Source: JAAZGD01 sp964489555
Lineage (GTDB): Bacteria > Bacillota > Clostridia > Peptostreptococcales > Anaerovoracaceae
Direction: 5' to 3'
Assembly (NCBI GenBank): GCA_964489555.1
Contig: CAZAZF010000010.1
Location: 4,877-68,876 of the forward strand
Length of the DNA: 64,000 bases
Shown: piece after piece, positions 45,373 to 54,298 of the stretch
Numbering within the stretch: the first letter of the stretch is position 1
Layout: each line of letters begins with the position of its first letter
The notes under the pieces: model-generated
What the model was told of the DNA's origin: nothing
Databases searched by the model: none
Seen by the model: the letters and a program-made list of their open reading frames with translations, nothing else
Position numbers and translations under genes: made by a program

Positions 45373-45441
45373 CGGGGAAAAAGCTTGATTTCCCATGGTT
45401 CTTGTGGTAACATTATCGAGTTAATCGTTCAATGGAGGTTT

Positions 45442-45675
45442 ATGATGAAAATATTTCTTATGGTGACCCTTGCCATCGCCAGCTTGATTCTGATTGCAAG
45501 CATTCTGTTGCAATCAGGAAACAGTGCGGGATTGTCCGGCGCCATCGGTGGTGGCGCGGAGCAATTGTTTGGCAAGAAAAAAAGTAAGGGCTATGAAGCG
45601 GTCTTGGAAAAGATCACGAAAGTGGCAGCCGTTTGTTTTATTATTATTTCGTTGGCTTTGGTGGCCATCGAATAA
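45442..45675 (+). CDS. secG: Preprotein translocase subunit SecG
   Basis: Small membrane subunit of the Sec channel. The 77 residues have two hydrophobic segments (about 3-21 and 55-75) around the conserved QSGNSAGLSGAIGGGAEQLFG loop. TGGAGGT lies upstream of the ATG; 45445 is an equally placed second ATG. secG after eno is a common Firmicute order, usually followed by rnr and smpB; here a hairpin and a pyrophosphatase gene follow. Confidence 0.93.
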   Translation: MMKIFLMVTLAIASLILIASILLQSGNSAGLSGAIGGGAEQLFGKKKSKGYEAVLEKITKVAAVCFIIISLALVAIE

Positions 45676-45726
45676 TGAAAATTGTTACAAATTGTAAGAG
45701 AATATAAAACTGGCTTGTAAAACATG

Positions 45727-45750
45727 AAAAGGTGTCAATGGCGCCTTTTT
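45727..45750 (+). terminator. Terminator or attenuator between secG and hppA
   Basis: A 10-bp stem (45727-45736 with 45740-45749, two G-U pairs), three-base loop and T5 run. No convincing promoter lies between it and the hppA start; a weak one upstream (TTGTTA, 15 bases, TATAAA at 45682-45708) would place the hairpin in an hppA leader. Confidence 0.7.
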
Positions 45751-45786
45751 GATGTGTTAAGGGCCGAAGAGGGAGGGACTGATTCT

Positions 45787-47799
45787 ATGAGCATGTTACC
45801 TATTGTAGCCCCCATCGCTGCCGTGATTGCGTTGTTGTTTGCCTATGGCTTGACAGCGTGGATTAATAAGGTGGATGAGGGGACAGAAAGAATGAAGGAA
45901 ATCGCATCCTTCATTCGGGAAGGCGCCATGGCTTTTCTGAAAAGAGAGTACAAAACCATGGTGGTCGTAATTGTGGCATTATTTTTAATTATCGGATTGG
46001 CCATCAACTGGCTTACTGCGGCACTTTATGTATGCGGTGCGTTGCTTTCCGTGTTGGCCGGGTTCTTTGGAATGAGAGTGGCCACCAAAGGAAATGTACG
46101 TACGGCAAATGCGGCAAAAGAAGGCGGGATGAATAAAGCATTGAAAGTCGCCTTCCGCTCCGGTGCGGTTATGGGTCTTTGCGTAGCCGGACTGGGTCTC
46201 CTTGGAATTGGCACCATATTCGTGGTGATGGGAGTTGAAAGCGCTACGGTAATCACCGGATTTGGATTGGGCGCTTCTTCCATGGCTCTGTTCGGTCGTG
46301 TGGGCGGAGGCATCTATACGAAAGCTGCCGATGTGGGAGCGGATCTGGTGGGAAAAGTGGAAGCTGGCATTCCGGAGGATGACCCTCGTAACCCTGCGGT
46401 TATTGCAGACAATGTAGGGGACAATGTGGGTGATGTGGCTGGTATGGGCTCCGACTTATTTGAGTCTTATGTAGGTTCGTTGATTTCTGCCATTTCTTTG
46501 GCTGCTGTGGCTGCCGTTAACTCCGGTGGAGCCTTTGATCCTACCATCGCCGCCAGTTTTCCTTTGGTGCTTTCCGCTATTGGAATCATCGCTTCGATTA
46601 TTGGTGTAATGATGGTTCGAGGGAACGGCAACGGAAATCCGGCAGCCGCATTGAACATGGGTACTTATGTAGCTGGAATTATTGTAGTGGTTGCTTCTTT
46701 GGTTTTATCCAATGTTATGCTGGGGAGTATGACCTATGCGTTTGCCATCATCGCAGGATTGGTGGTGGGAATTGCCATTGGAAAAGTAACAGAAATTTAC
46801 ACTTCCGGGGATTACAAATCCGTTCAGAAAATTGCAGAACAGTCTCAAACGGGACCGGCCACTACCATCATCTCCGGCTTTGGGGTGGGGATGTTGTCCA
46901 CGGTTTGGCCCATTATCTTTATATGTATCGGGATCTTTGTATCCTATTGGTTTGCAGGGCTGTATGGAATCGCTCTTGCGGCCGTTGGGATGCTTTCCAC
47001 CACCGGAATGACCGTTGCGGTGGATGCATACGGTCCGGTATCTGATAATGCAGGCGGTATTGCAGAGATGGCAGAGCTTCCTCATGAAGTGAGGGAAATC
47101 ACCGACAAATTGGATGCGGTAGGTAATACCACGGCAGCCATTGGAAAAGGGTTTGCCATCGGAAGTGCCGCATTGACTGCCCTGGCCTTGTTTGCTACCT
47201 ACGCTACGGTAACCGGGTTGACCGCTATCAGTTTGTTGGAGCCAATCGTTATCATCGGCTTGTTCTTCGGGGCTATGCTGCCCTTCTTGTTCTCGGCGTT
47301 GACCATGAATTCTGTAGGGAAAGCGGCCAACCAGATGATTGAAGAAGTACGACGTCAATTCCGGGAGGATTCCGGAATTATGGCCGGCACATCCAAACCG
47401 GATTACGCCACCTGTGTGGATATTTCCACCAAGGCAGCTCTGAAGGAAATGGTAGCGCCCGGACTTATGGCTATTATTGCTCCTTTGTTTATCGGCATTG
47501 TACTAGGTCCGGAAGCGTTGGGCGGCATGCTGGCAGGGGCCTTGTCCTCCGGAGTACTGTTGGCTATTATGATGGCCAATGCCGGTGGGGCATGGGACAA
47601 TGCAAAGAAGTTTATTGAAAGCGGAAATTATGGTGGAAAAGGCTCTGAGCCTCATAAAGCCGCTGTGGTCGGGGATACGGTAGGAGATCCTTTCAAGGAC
47701 ACATCCGGTCCTTCTATCAACATTCTTATCAAGTTGATGACCATCGTTGCAGTTGTATTCGCTCCGGTATTTGTGGCCATCGGTGGACTGATCGCGTAA
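45787..47799 (+). CDS. hppA: Membrane-bound ion-pumping pyrophosphatase, K+-dependent type
   Basis: Uses pyrophosphate hydrolysis to pump Na+ or H+ across the membrane. The 670 residues, many membrane segments and the acidic DNVGDNVGDVAGMGSDLFES block identify it. GNTTAAIGKGFA has alanine at A450 where K+-independent enzymes carry lysine, so it should need potassium. The glutamate E226 in DLFESYVGS is placed as in Na+-pumping enzymes, four residues before its place in plant H+ pumps; sodium transport is inferred. GAGGGAGGG lies upstream of ATG 45787. Confidence 0.95.
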   Translation: MSMLPIVAPIAAVIALLFAYGLTAWINKVDEGTERMKEIASFIREGAMAFLKREYKTMVVVIVALFLIIGLAINWLTAALYVCGALLSVLAGFFGMRVATKGNVRTANAAKEGGMNKALKVAFRSGAVMGLCVAGLGLLGIGTIFVVMGVESATVITGFGLGASSMALFGRVGGGIYTKAADVGADLVGKVEAGIPEDDPRNPAVIADNVGDNVGDVAGMGSDLFESYVGSLISAISLAAVAAVNSGGAFDPTIAASFPLVLSAIGIIASIIGVMMVRGNGNGNPAAALNMGTYVAGIIVVVASLVLSNVMLGSMTYAFAIIAGLVVGIAIGKVTEIYTSGDYKSVQKIAEQSQTGPATTIISGFGVGMLSTVWPIIFICIGIFVSYWFAGLYGIALAAVGMLSTTGMTVAVDAYGPVSDNAGGIAEMAELPHEVREITDKLDAVGNTTAAIGKGFAIGSAALTALALFATYATVTGLTAISLLEPIVIIGLFFGAMLPFLFSALTMNSVGKAANQMIEEVRRQFREDSGIMAGTSKPDYATCVDISTKAALKEMVAPGLMAIIAPLFIGIVLGPEALGGMLAGALSSGVLLAIMMANAGGAWDNAKKFIESGNYGGKGSEPHKAAVVGDTVGDPFKDTSGPSINILIKLMTIVAVVFAPVFVAIGGLIA

Positions 47800-47817
47800 G
47801 ACGATTTTTAACTAATC

Positions 47818-47854
47818 AAAAACCTGCTCCTAAAAAAACGGAGCAGGTTTTTTT
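47818..47854. terminator. Bidirectional terminator between hppA and trkH
   Basis: A perfect 13-bp stem (47818-47830 with 47840-47852), nine-base loop, T7 on the plus strand and T5 on the minus strand, between convergent genes. Confidence 0.9.
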
Positions 47855-47856
47855 AT

Positions 47857-49314
47857 TTATTTGTTTCGCCAGAAAGTGGGGGTAAACAAGAGGAAGATGG
47901 TGAATATTTCCAAACGGCCCATCAGCATCATCGCACAGAGATATAGACGAAGCCCCGGGTTGAACATGCTATAGTTTCCGGTAGCCCCCATTTCACCAAA
48001 TCCTAGCCCTGTATTGCTGAGACAACCTGCGGCAACGCCCATGGTGGTTTCCATATCCAGGTTTTGCAGAGAAAGAATAGCCAGAGAGAGAATATATACC
48101 ATAAAGTATAGCATCATGAAGCTGGCAATCCGGGATACCGTTTCTGCCGGAATCGACTTGTCCCCGACTTTTATGGCTGTAATTCCAGAAGGGTGCAATC
48201 TTTTAAAGAACATCCTTCCTACGATTTTGAAACTGACAATGATGCGGATTACTTTCATACTGCCGGAGGTGGAGGAAGCACAGCCTCCTACAAAAAGCAG
48301 TAGGAAAAGCAAGGTCTGTGACATATGGGGCCACTTAGTGAAGTCCGTAATAACATAGCCGGAGGTACTTAGGAAAGATACCACTTGAAAGAATCCATGG
48401 CGGAAGCCGGAAATCCAGGTGTCGTAAGTTTGGGTGAGGAATAGGTTGGTTGCAATAAGAAGAGAAGCCCCTAGGATTAAGAGGATAAAAACCCGCAGTT
48501 CCGTGTTTTTTAGAACCTCTCTCCACTTACCTTGCAATAGTAGAAAGTAGAGAAGGAAGCTGACGGAGCTGAGAAAACAGAACAAGGCGATGACCGTTTC
48601 AATGTAAATACTATCGTAAAATGCCAATCCTTTTGTATGTGCAAAGAGCCCCCCTGTGCTGACGCTTCCGAAGGTATTGATAATGGAATCAAATCCATCC
48701 ATTTCTGTGAAAAAATACAGTAAACAAAACTCCAACAAGGTAAAGGTGATGTAGGTGCCATAAAGAATTTTGGTGGAAGAAGATACTCGTGCCGTCATTT
48801 TTTCAAAGGTTGGCCCGGGGGCCTCTGCCCGAACGATGGTTTGGCCGTTAATTCCCAAAGCCGGAAGCAGCGAAATGGCAAAAACCAAAATTCCCATGCC
48901 ACCCAGCCAATTGGAAGTGGCTTTCCAAAAAAGCAGTCCTCTTGGCATTAAATCTACATTTCGAATGGTGGAACCAGTGGTGGTAAATCCGGCTACCGAT
49001 TCGAAAAAGGCATCGATGGGATGCGCCAAATCGCTGGAAAGCCAATATGGCAGTGCGCCAAAAAGAGAGGCCACAATCCAAGAAAGGGCCACCACTAAGT
49101 AGCCGTCTCGAAGATGAAGGGTGCCGTCTGATTGTCGAAACAGTAGGTACCCACCGCCGCCGAAGAGAAGGCAAATAAGAGAGGATCGCAAGAGGGCTTC
49201 CTGCACCAAAAAACCATCGCTTTGAAAAGCCACAAACCAAGAAGGAAGCATGGAAATGCCTACGATGAAAATAATGGCAGATAATATTTTGAAGATGACT
49301 TTCCAGTTTAACAT
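47857..49314 (-). CDS. TrkH-family potassium uptake protein (second paralogue)
   Basis: Membrane channel subunit of 485 residues with four membrane-pore-membrane repeats. The pore loops read TTGST, STGGL, STSGY and NTGLG, keeping the four filter glycines but differing at flanking positions from the neighbouring copy. It ends in the family signature GRLEIFTIFLLFTPTFW. It is the last gene of the trkA-trkH-trkH operon, nine bases behind the first copy, and its end reaches the terminator shared with hppA. Na+ or K+ preference is not decided by the motif alone. Confidence 0.93.
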   Translation of the reverse strand: MLNWKVIFKILSAIIFIVGISMLPSWFVAFQSDGFLVQEALLRSSLICLLFGGGGYLLFRQSDGTLHLRDGYLVVALSWIVASLFGALPYWLSSDLAHPIDAFFESVAGFTTTGSTIRNVDLMPRGLLFWKATSNWLGGMGILVFAISLLPALGINGQTIVRAEAPGPTFEKMTARVSSSTKILYGTYITFTLLEFCLLYFFTEMDGFDSIINTFGSVSTGGLFAHTKGLAFYDSIYIETVIALFCFLSSVSFLLYFLLLQGKWREVLKNTELRVFILLILGASLLIATNLFLTQTYDTWISGFRHGFFQVVSFLSTSGYVITDFTKWPHMSQTLLFLLLFVGGCASSTSGSMKVIRIIVSFKIVGRMFFKRLHPSGITAIKVGDKSIPAETVSRIASFMMLYFMVYILSLAILSLQNLDMETTMGVAAGCLSNTGLGFGEMGATGNYSMFNPGLRLYLCAMMLMGRLEIFTIFLLFTPTFWRNK

Positions 49315-49323
49315 GAGGGGCTC

Positions 49324-50781
49324 CTAGCGGTCACGGTTCCAGAATCTGGGGGTAAATAACATAAACAGGGTGAACAGTTCCAATCGGCCTGCCAGCATTA
49401 AAAAGGCCATAAATATTTTGATGGGGTCTGAAAAAACACTATAGTTCATACTAGGTCCCACTCCGGAAAAGCCGGGGCCGATGTTTCCCACACAGGCCAG
49501 AGCAGCAGTTAAAGAGGTGACCATGTTATGACCGTCCCCGCTAATCACCAATCCACTAAGAAGCACAGTGGTGATGTAGAGAAGAGAAAAAGCAGCTACG
49601 GAAGTAATCACATCTCCTGAGAGGCTTCGTTCTCCCAGTCGCACACTGCACACCGCATTGGGGTGGAGTCGCGTAATCATGCCCCTTCGGATAAAGCGTA
49701 AAATGATGAGGGCACGGATGGCTTTTAACCCACCTCCGGTGGACCCGGAACAGCCACCTACAAGCATCAGGCCGAAAAGCAGGGCTTTGGAAAAAGTAGG
49801 CCAAAGGTCGTAATTCACGGTAGCATAACCGGTGGTGGTAATAATCGAGGCTACTTGAAATGCAGATTCCCGCAAAGCAATACCATATGAGTAGTAGTTC
49901 ATGCGAAATAAATCGACGGAGATAAAGAGGGTGGCTACAAGAATCACCAATAGGTAGAATTTGAATTCGCTATCCTTCAAAAATCCGTTCAACCCTCTTT
50001 TTATCGAAGCGTAGTACAAGGTGAAGTTTAGTGCACTGAGCACCATGAAAAGGGTGACAATCAAGCTGACATAGGTGCTTTGAAAATAACCCAAGCTAGC
50101 GTTGTAGGTTGAAAAACCACCGGTGGCTACCGTACCGAAAGTGTGGACCAAGGCATCAAACCAGGACAGGCCTCCCAATCGCAACAATAGAGTTTCAGAT
50201 AGGGTAAGACCCATGTAGATAAAAAACAGAATTCTGCTTTGTCCTTTGAATTTGGGGCTGATTTTTTCGTAGGTGGGTCCGGGAGTTTCTGCCCGAAGGA
50301 TGTTATATCCCCCAATGTTCAATTGAGGCATAAGGGCAATGGCAAAAATAACAATCCCCAGGCCTCCTAACCAGTGGGTGAAGGAACGCCAAAAGAGGAT
50401 ACTGTAAGGCAGGGATTCAATGTCTGTGAGTATGGAGGCCCCTGTAGTACTGAAGCCGGAAGCCATTTCAAAAAAAGCATCTGGAAAGCTCATATGAGTG
50501 GACAAAAGGAAGGGCATAGAGCCTACCAAGGTAACCAGAATCCACACCGATGCCACAACAAGAAAACCGTCCCGAATGCGGATGGCTTTCGAAGACGGAG
50601 GCATCCCGAGTTGAATCAATAGTCCTAAAAGGACAGAAGGTATGGCGGTCAAGTAGAAGGCAGAATACATTTCCACCTCGCCATAAACTTTGGCCACCAA
50701 AATCGGCACACTGGTTGCTATTCCGGTGAGAATCAGAACTTTCCCCAGCATTTGAAAGATGGCATAACGGTTGAAACCCAT
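49324..50781 (-). CDS. trkH: TrkH-family potassium uptake protein (first paralogue)
   Basis: The pore-forming subunit, also 485 residues, with filter loops TTGAS, ATGGF, TTTGY and NIGPG and the C-terminal GRLELFTLFMLFTPRFW. Equal length suggests tandem duplication, but the many differences mean it is old. It lies 11 bases behind trkA, which should gate it through cytoplasmic RCK domains. Confidence 0.94.
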   Translation of the reverse strand: MGFNRYAIFQMLGKVLILTGIATSVPILVAKVYGEVEMYSAFYLTAIPSVLLGLLIQLGMPPSSKAIRIRDGFLVVASVWILVTLVGSMPFLLSTHMSFPDAFFEMASGFSTTGASILTDIESLPYSILFWRSFTHWLGGLGIVIFAIALMPQLNIGGYNILRAETPGPTYEKISPKFKGQSRILFFIYMGLTLSETLLLRLGGLSWFDALVHTFGTVATGGFSTYNASLGYFQSTYVSLIVTLFMVLSALNFTLYYASIKRGLNGFLKDSEFKFYLLVILVATLFISVDLFRMNYYSYGIALRESAFQVASIITTTGYATVNYDLWPTFSKALLFGLMLVGGCSGSTGGGLKAIRALIILRFIRRGMITRLHPNAVCSVRLGERSLSGDVITSVAAFSLLYITTVLLSGLVISGDGHNMVTSLTAALACVGNIGPGFSGVGPSMNYSVFSDPIKIFMAFLMLAGRLELFTLFMLFTPRFWNRDR

Positions 50782-50792
50782 AGCGTCCTCTC

Positions 50793-52160
50793 CTAACCGA
50801 AGATTCCCAGACGGCCAGTGCTTCGCATCAATTTTTCCAGAGTAGATAATTCAGATAGCAGGCACATAATCAGTACCCGGTCTCCTTCGATAATCTTGGT
50901 ATCTCCTTTTGGAATGATTACATTGGTCCCTCGATGTATGGCAGCAATGATGGTTCCGTCCGGCAGGTTCAGCTCTTGCAAAGGAGTATCCAAAATGGCC
51001 ATATGGTGTCCGGCAACAATTTCCATGATTTCTGCTTGTCCCTGGATAAGCTGGCTGGAGAGAATTCTTTTACTTCCCTGGATAAACCGAAGGATGTTGC
51101 TGGCGGTGATGTTCAAAGGGTTCAACACCATATCCACTCCCATTTTTTCGATTAACCCCGAGTAGCTTTCTCGAGAGATCTTTGCAATTACATCTTCAAT
51201 TCCTTTTTGCTTTGCCATCAACGCCAAGAGCAAGTTTTCTTCGTCATAACCGGTGGTGGTGACAAAAGCATCCATTTCGTCCAGATTTTCTGATTCCAGA
51301 AAAGCGGTGTCGGTGCCATCACCGTGAAGCACCATCACATCATCCAAATGGGTGGCCAAATAATGGCAACGCTCTTTGGACACCTCTATGATTTTTACGG
51401 CAATTCCGAATTCCGATAATTTTTGGGCCAGATAAAGCCCTGTTTTTCCTCCGCCGATAATCATCACGCGTTGTAAATCGTTGTATTTTCCTTTTAAATG
51501 CACTTTGGCATCCAATTCCATGATGGGGTTTTTTTCGCCCACCACATACAGGAAATCCTCTTCTTGTACTACCGTCTTGCCGTGGGGAATAATGACTTTC
51601 CCATTTCGTGAGATGCCAATAACCAACATGTGTTTTAGATGGTGGCCTATTTCTGTCATTGGGACTCCCACAATGGAGGGCATTTTAAAAGCGGCCATTT
51701 CTATGATGGCTATTTTCCCGCTGGTAAAAATTCCGTTGCTCAGGGTGTATTTTTCCACTAAATATTTGTAAATCTCCATGGTAATGGCAAGATCCGGATT
51801 GACAATGGAGTCCACATGAAAGGTTTCTTTAATAAAATCAAACTGATTCATATGTTCAGGGCCTCGGACCCGGGCAATAACCATGGAACATCCCAACTTT
51901 TTGGCGATGGAAGCGATAATAATGTTTTTTTCGTCCTTGTCCGTGGTGGCCAGCAAATAATCATAGGAAGAAATGTTCAGGTCTTCCAACACAGATTTTT
52001 GCTTGGCGTTGGCATGGACTGTCATCACATCCATTTGGGATGAGAGCTTGGCCAGAATTTCTTCGTCTTTATCAATTACGGTGACAGAATGGTCTCCGCC
52101 CAGTAGGGCTTCGGTGACTTTCATCCCCAGTTTCCCCGCACCGGCAATGGCTATTTTCAT
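50793..52160 (-). CDS. trkA: Trk system potassium uptake protein TrkA
   Basis: Peripheral NAD-binding regulator of TrkH. Two RCK units are visible, each with a Rossmann start (IAIAGAGKLGMKV and VMIIGGGKTGLYL) and a TrkA_C domain, giving 455 residues, close to E. coli TrkA rather than the half-size KtrA. ATG 52160 with AAGGAG upstream is chosen; the open frame to 52346 runs through promoter sequence. One TrkA would serve two TrkH channels. Confidence 0.95.
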   Translation of the reverse strand: MKIAIAGAGKLGMKVTEALLGGDHSVTVIDKDEEILAKLSSQMDVMTVHANAKQKSVLEDLNISSYDYLLATTDKDEKNIIIASIAKKLGCSMVIARVRGPEHMNQFDFIKETFHVDSIVNPDLAITMEIYKYLVEKYTLSNGIFTSGKIAIIEMAAFKMPSIVGVPMTEIGHHLKHMLVIGISRNGKVIIPHGKTVVQEEDFLYVVGEKNPIMELDAKVHLKGKYNDLQRVMIIGGGKTGLYLAQKLSEFGIAVKIIEVSKERCHYLATHLDDVMVLHGDGTDTAFLESENLDEMDAFVTTTGYDEENLLLALMAKQKGIEDVIAKISRESYSGLIEKMGVDMVLNPLNITASNILRFIQGSKRILSSQLIQGQAEIMEIVAGHHMAILDTPLQELNLPDGTIIAAIHRGTNVIIPKGDTKIIEGDRVLIMCLLSELSTLEKLMRSTGRLGIFG

Positions 52161-52202
52161 AGATTCTCCTTGTTTGAAAAAAGGTTTTTTTATTATTCTA
52201 TC

Positions 52203-52250
52203 ATGTATTATAGAACAAACAAGATGTATTATAGCACAAACAAGATGTGT
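52203..52250 (-). repeat. 21-base tandem repeat carrying two TATAAT boxes upstream of trkA
   Basis: Two copies of a 21-base unit (52203-52223 and 52224-52244, one mismatch) plus a partial third. On the minus strand each copy contains a perfect TATAAT (52212-52207 and 52233-52228). The upstream one has TTCAAA 16 bases before it and could be the trkA promoter. Confidence 0.6.
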
Positions 52251-52279
52251 TTGAAATAACTTGCAAAATGAGGTAGAAT
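52251..52279 (+). promoter_or_regulatory. Predicted promoter for the MBL hydrolase and HAD genes
   Basis: TTGAAA (52251-52256), 17-base spacer, TAGAAT (52274-52279). Its -35 box overlaps the likely -35 box of the divergent trkA promoter. Transcription would start near ATG 52287. Confidence 0.55.
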
Positions 52280-52286
52280 GTATTTT

Positions 52287-52880
52287 ATGAAAATCAAACG
52301 AATTATTGGAGGGGAACTTCAGTCCAACGGATATATTATCTACCAAAAGGATGGAGGTTCTTGCTATATCATCGATCCGGGATATGCCCCGGAAAAATTC
52401 ATTAAACAGCTGAAAGAAAGCCGGCTAAAAATCAAGGGCATCTTGTTGACGCACCACCATTACGATCATGTGGGAGGTGTGGCAAAGATTAAAAATCTTC
52501 TGGATTGCCCTGTGCACATGCATCGGGAGGATTGCGATCTATACAAAGGGGAAGTGGATGTGATGTTGGAAGATCAAGATCGGCTGGAGTTGGATGGTGA
52601 AACTTTGACCATTCTTCATACTCCCGGCCATAGCCCGGGGGGCATTTGCATCTATTCGGAAAGAAGCAAGGTGGCCTTTACGGGTGACACCCTTTTTAAT
52701 GTGGATTTAGGCAGGACGGATTTGAGAGGCGGTAGTGACAAGGAAATGGCGCAAACCTGCCGAAAGGTATTCCAGCTATGGTCCAATGAAATTGACATTT
52801 ACCCGGGTCATGGGGACTCCTGCAATATGAAATTTGTCCGTCGTTTTAACAAAGAATATTTGGATCTGGTCTCATCGTAG
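52287..52880 (+). CDS. MBL-fold metallo-hydrolase (glyoxalase II-like)
   Basis: A 197-residue metallo-beta-lactamase-fold protein with HHHYDHVGG, HTPGHSPGG, FTGDTLF and YPGHGD, all metal ligands present. The short length and lack of the glyoxalase II C-terminal domain place it among the small hydrolases of unknown thioester or lactone substrate. The start is uncertain: ATG 52287 begins MKIKRII, and ATG 52278 lies nine bases earlier; GAGGT is too close to one and far from the other. Confidence 0.88.
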   Translation: MKIKRIIGGELQSNGYIIYQKDGGSCYIIDPGYAPEKFIKQLKESRLKIKGILLTHHHYDHVGGVAKIKNLLDCPVHMHREDCDLYKGEVDVMLEDQDRLELDGETLTILHTPGHSPGGICIYSERSKVAFTGDTLFNVDLGRTDLRGGSDKEMAQTCRKVFQLWSNEIDIYPGHGDSCNMKFVRRFNKEYLDLVSS

Positions 52881-52940
52881 TGGAATGCCTGGAAGCCAGA
52901 GGAACCAACCGGAGAATTTCCGAGAAAGAGGAGCTTTTTT

Positions 52941-53780
52941 ATGATGCCTATTAAACTTGTGGCTTTGGATTTGGATGGAACCACTCTGAACAGTAAAGGA
53001 AAATTGTCGAATGAAATGAGAGATACTCTGGAAGAGGCCATTTCCAAGGGAGTCCATATCATTTTTGCCACGGGCAGAGTTTTTTCAGCTATTGCGGAAG
53101 AAGTTCTTTCCCTTAGAGGAATTCAATATGTTCTCAGTTCCAACGGTGCCCGAGTGGTGGATTTGACTACGGGGAATGTCATCTACGAAAACTACCTTCA
53201 CCCGGAAGCGGTGAAGGACATGGCAGAACTTCTTGTCAATTATGACTATATGTACGAAGTGTTTACCGGCGGTCAGGCCTTTGTGGATCGAAAATACTAT
53301 GATTCCATCGCTTCTATGAAATTATCGGATCGGCATACTACCTATGTATTGAATACAAGAAACCCGGTGGATGGAGTTCTGGATTTTATGGTAGAGCATG
53401 GCACCGCCATAGAAAACATCAATATTAATTTTAATGATCCGAAAGCCCGGTTGCAGATGAAAGAGCTGCTATCAAAAAAGACCAACATTACATTGACCAG
53501 TTCTTTTGACCACAATCTGGAAATCGGGGGTATTACCACTGGAAAAGGGGATGCGGTGGGGAAAGTTGCCGCCTTGTTACAGGTTCGGCCGGAAGAAATC
53601 ATGGCTATTGGCGACAATCCCAACGATCGGTCCATGTTAATGATGGCTGGATTCCCGGTGGCTGTATCCAACGCCAAGGAGGAAGTGAAGGAAGTGGCCA
53701 AATACATCACCGGCAGCAACGATGAGGGCGGTGTGGGACAAGCCATTCGAAAGTGGGTGCTGGATCCTATGGGGAAGTAG
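52941..53780 (+). CDS. Cof-type HAD-superfamily phosphatase
   Basis: Haloacid-dehalogenase-fold hydrolase of class IIB, 279 residues. The nucleophile motif DLDGT is at residues 10-14 (D10 nucleophile, D12 acid), the ATGR motif II follows, a large cap domain is in the middle, and MAIGDNPNDRSML is the metal-binding motif IV. These proteins act on sugar phosphates or cofactors; the substrate cannot be assigned. GAGGAG precedes the ATG. It lies 60 bases behind the MBL gene and is followed by a terminator. Confidence 0.93.
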   Translation: MMPIKLVALDLDGTTLNSKGKLSNEMRDTLEEAISKGVHIIFATGRVFSAIAEEVLSLRGIQYVLSSNGARVVDLTTGNVIYENYLHPEAVKDMAELLVNYDYMYEVFTGGQAFVDRKYYDSIASMKLSDRHTTYVLNTRNPVDGVLDFMVEHGTAIENININFNDPKARLQMKELLSKKTNITLTSSFDHNLEIGGITTGKGDAVGKVAALLQVRPEEIMAIGDNPNDRSMLMMAGFPVAVSNAKEEVKEVAKYITGSNDEGGVGQAIRKWVLDPMGK

Positions 53781-53786
53781 AAAATG

Positions 53787-53843
53787 AAAACCCGGGCAGA
53801 AGACTCCGGGCAGAAGACTCCGGTCAGAAGGCCGGGGTTTTTT
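53787..53843 (+). terminator. Terminator built from a 14-base tandem repeat
   Basis: Nearly three copies of CAGAAGACTCCGG(G/T) (53797-53838). The last CTCCGG can pair with CCGGGG (53832-53837) before T6, and the outer AAAACCCGG can pair with the same right arm, giving alternative stems. Confidence 0.7.
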
Positions 53844-53863
53844 AGTGGAAAAAATGGAAATGA

Positions 53864-53892
53864 TTGACAGGAGCTTTTGGCAAAGCTACAAT
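53864..53892 (+). promoter_or_regulatory. Predicted promoter for yraN-comM-dprA
   Basis: Perfect TTGACA (53864-53869), 17-base spacer, TACAAT (53887-53892). Transcription should begin near 53899, 37 bases before yraN. Confidence 0.75.
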
Positions 53893-53935
53893 GGTAATAA
53901 AATGGAAAATATTACCAATTATGAAAGGAGAAACA

Positions 53936-54298
53936 ATGCCTACTGGAAAAGCTCTGGGAAGATTGGGCGAACAAATGGCTTCCGAGTACTTAAGTAGAAA
54001 GGGGTATAAAATTTTGGCCACCAACTACAAAGTGCGGGGAGGGGAGTTGGATTTGGTGGCAATCAAAGATGAAACGCTGGTTTTTTGTGAGGTAAAAACT
54101 CGGAATTCGGAGAAAACAGGTCTTCCGGTAGAAGCCGTAACCCCGGAGAAACAGCGGAAGATTCTCCATGTCGCCAAGTGTTTTCTGTTGAGAGAGGCCC
54201 CGGTTTATCGGGGTCTTCGCTTTGATGTAATCCAGGTGATGCCGGGAAGGGTTCCCCCCATTTGCCACATGGAAGATGCTTTTGGAGAAGAACATTGA
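53936..54298 (+). CDS. yraN: YraN family (UPF0102) endonuclease-fold protein
   Basis: A 120-residue protein with the restriction-endonuclease-like core GRLGEQMASEYL, GGELDLVAIKDETLVFCEVKTR (D and ExK acids present) and the usual AVTPEKQRKI. Its function is unknown; it commonly sits next to comM and dprA, as here. AAAGGAG five bases before ATG 53936 decides the start. It overlaps comM by four bases. Confidence 0.9.
   Translation: MPTGKALGRLGEQMASEYLSRKGYKILATNYKVRGGELDLVAIKDETLVFCEVKTRNSEKTGLPVEAVTPEKQRKILHVAKCFLLREAPVYRGLRFDVIQVMPGRVPPICHMEDAFGEEH

Noticed and set aside
45375..45395. Inverted repeat GGGGAAA...TTTCCC after eno
   Set aside because: Short stem without a T-run; not a credible terminator between eno and secG.
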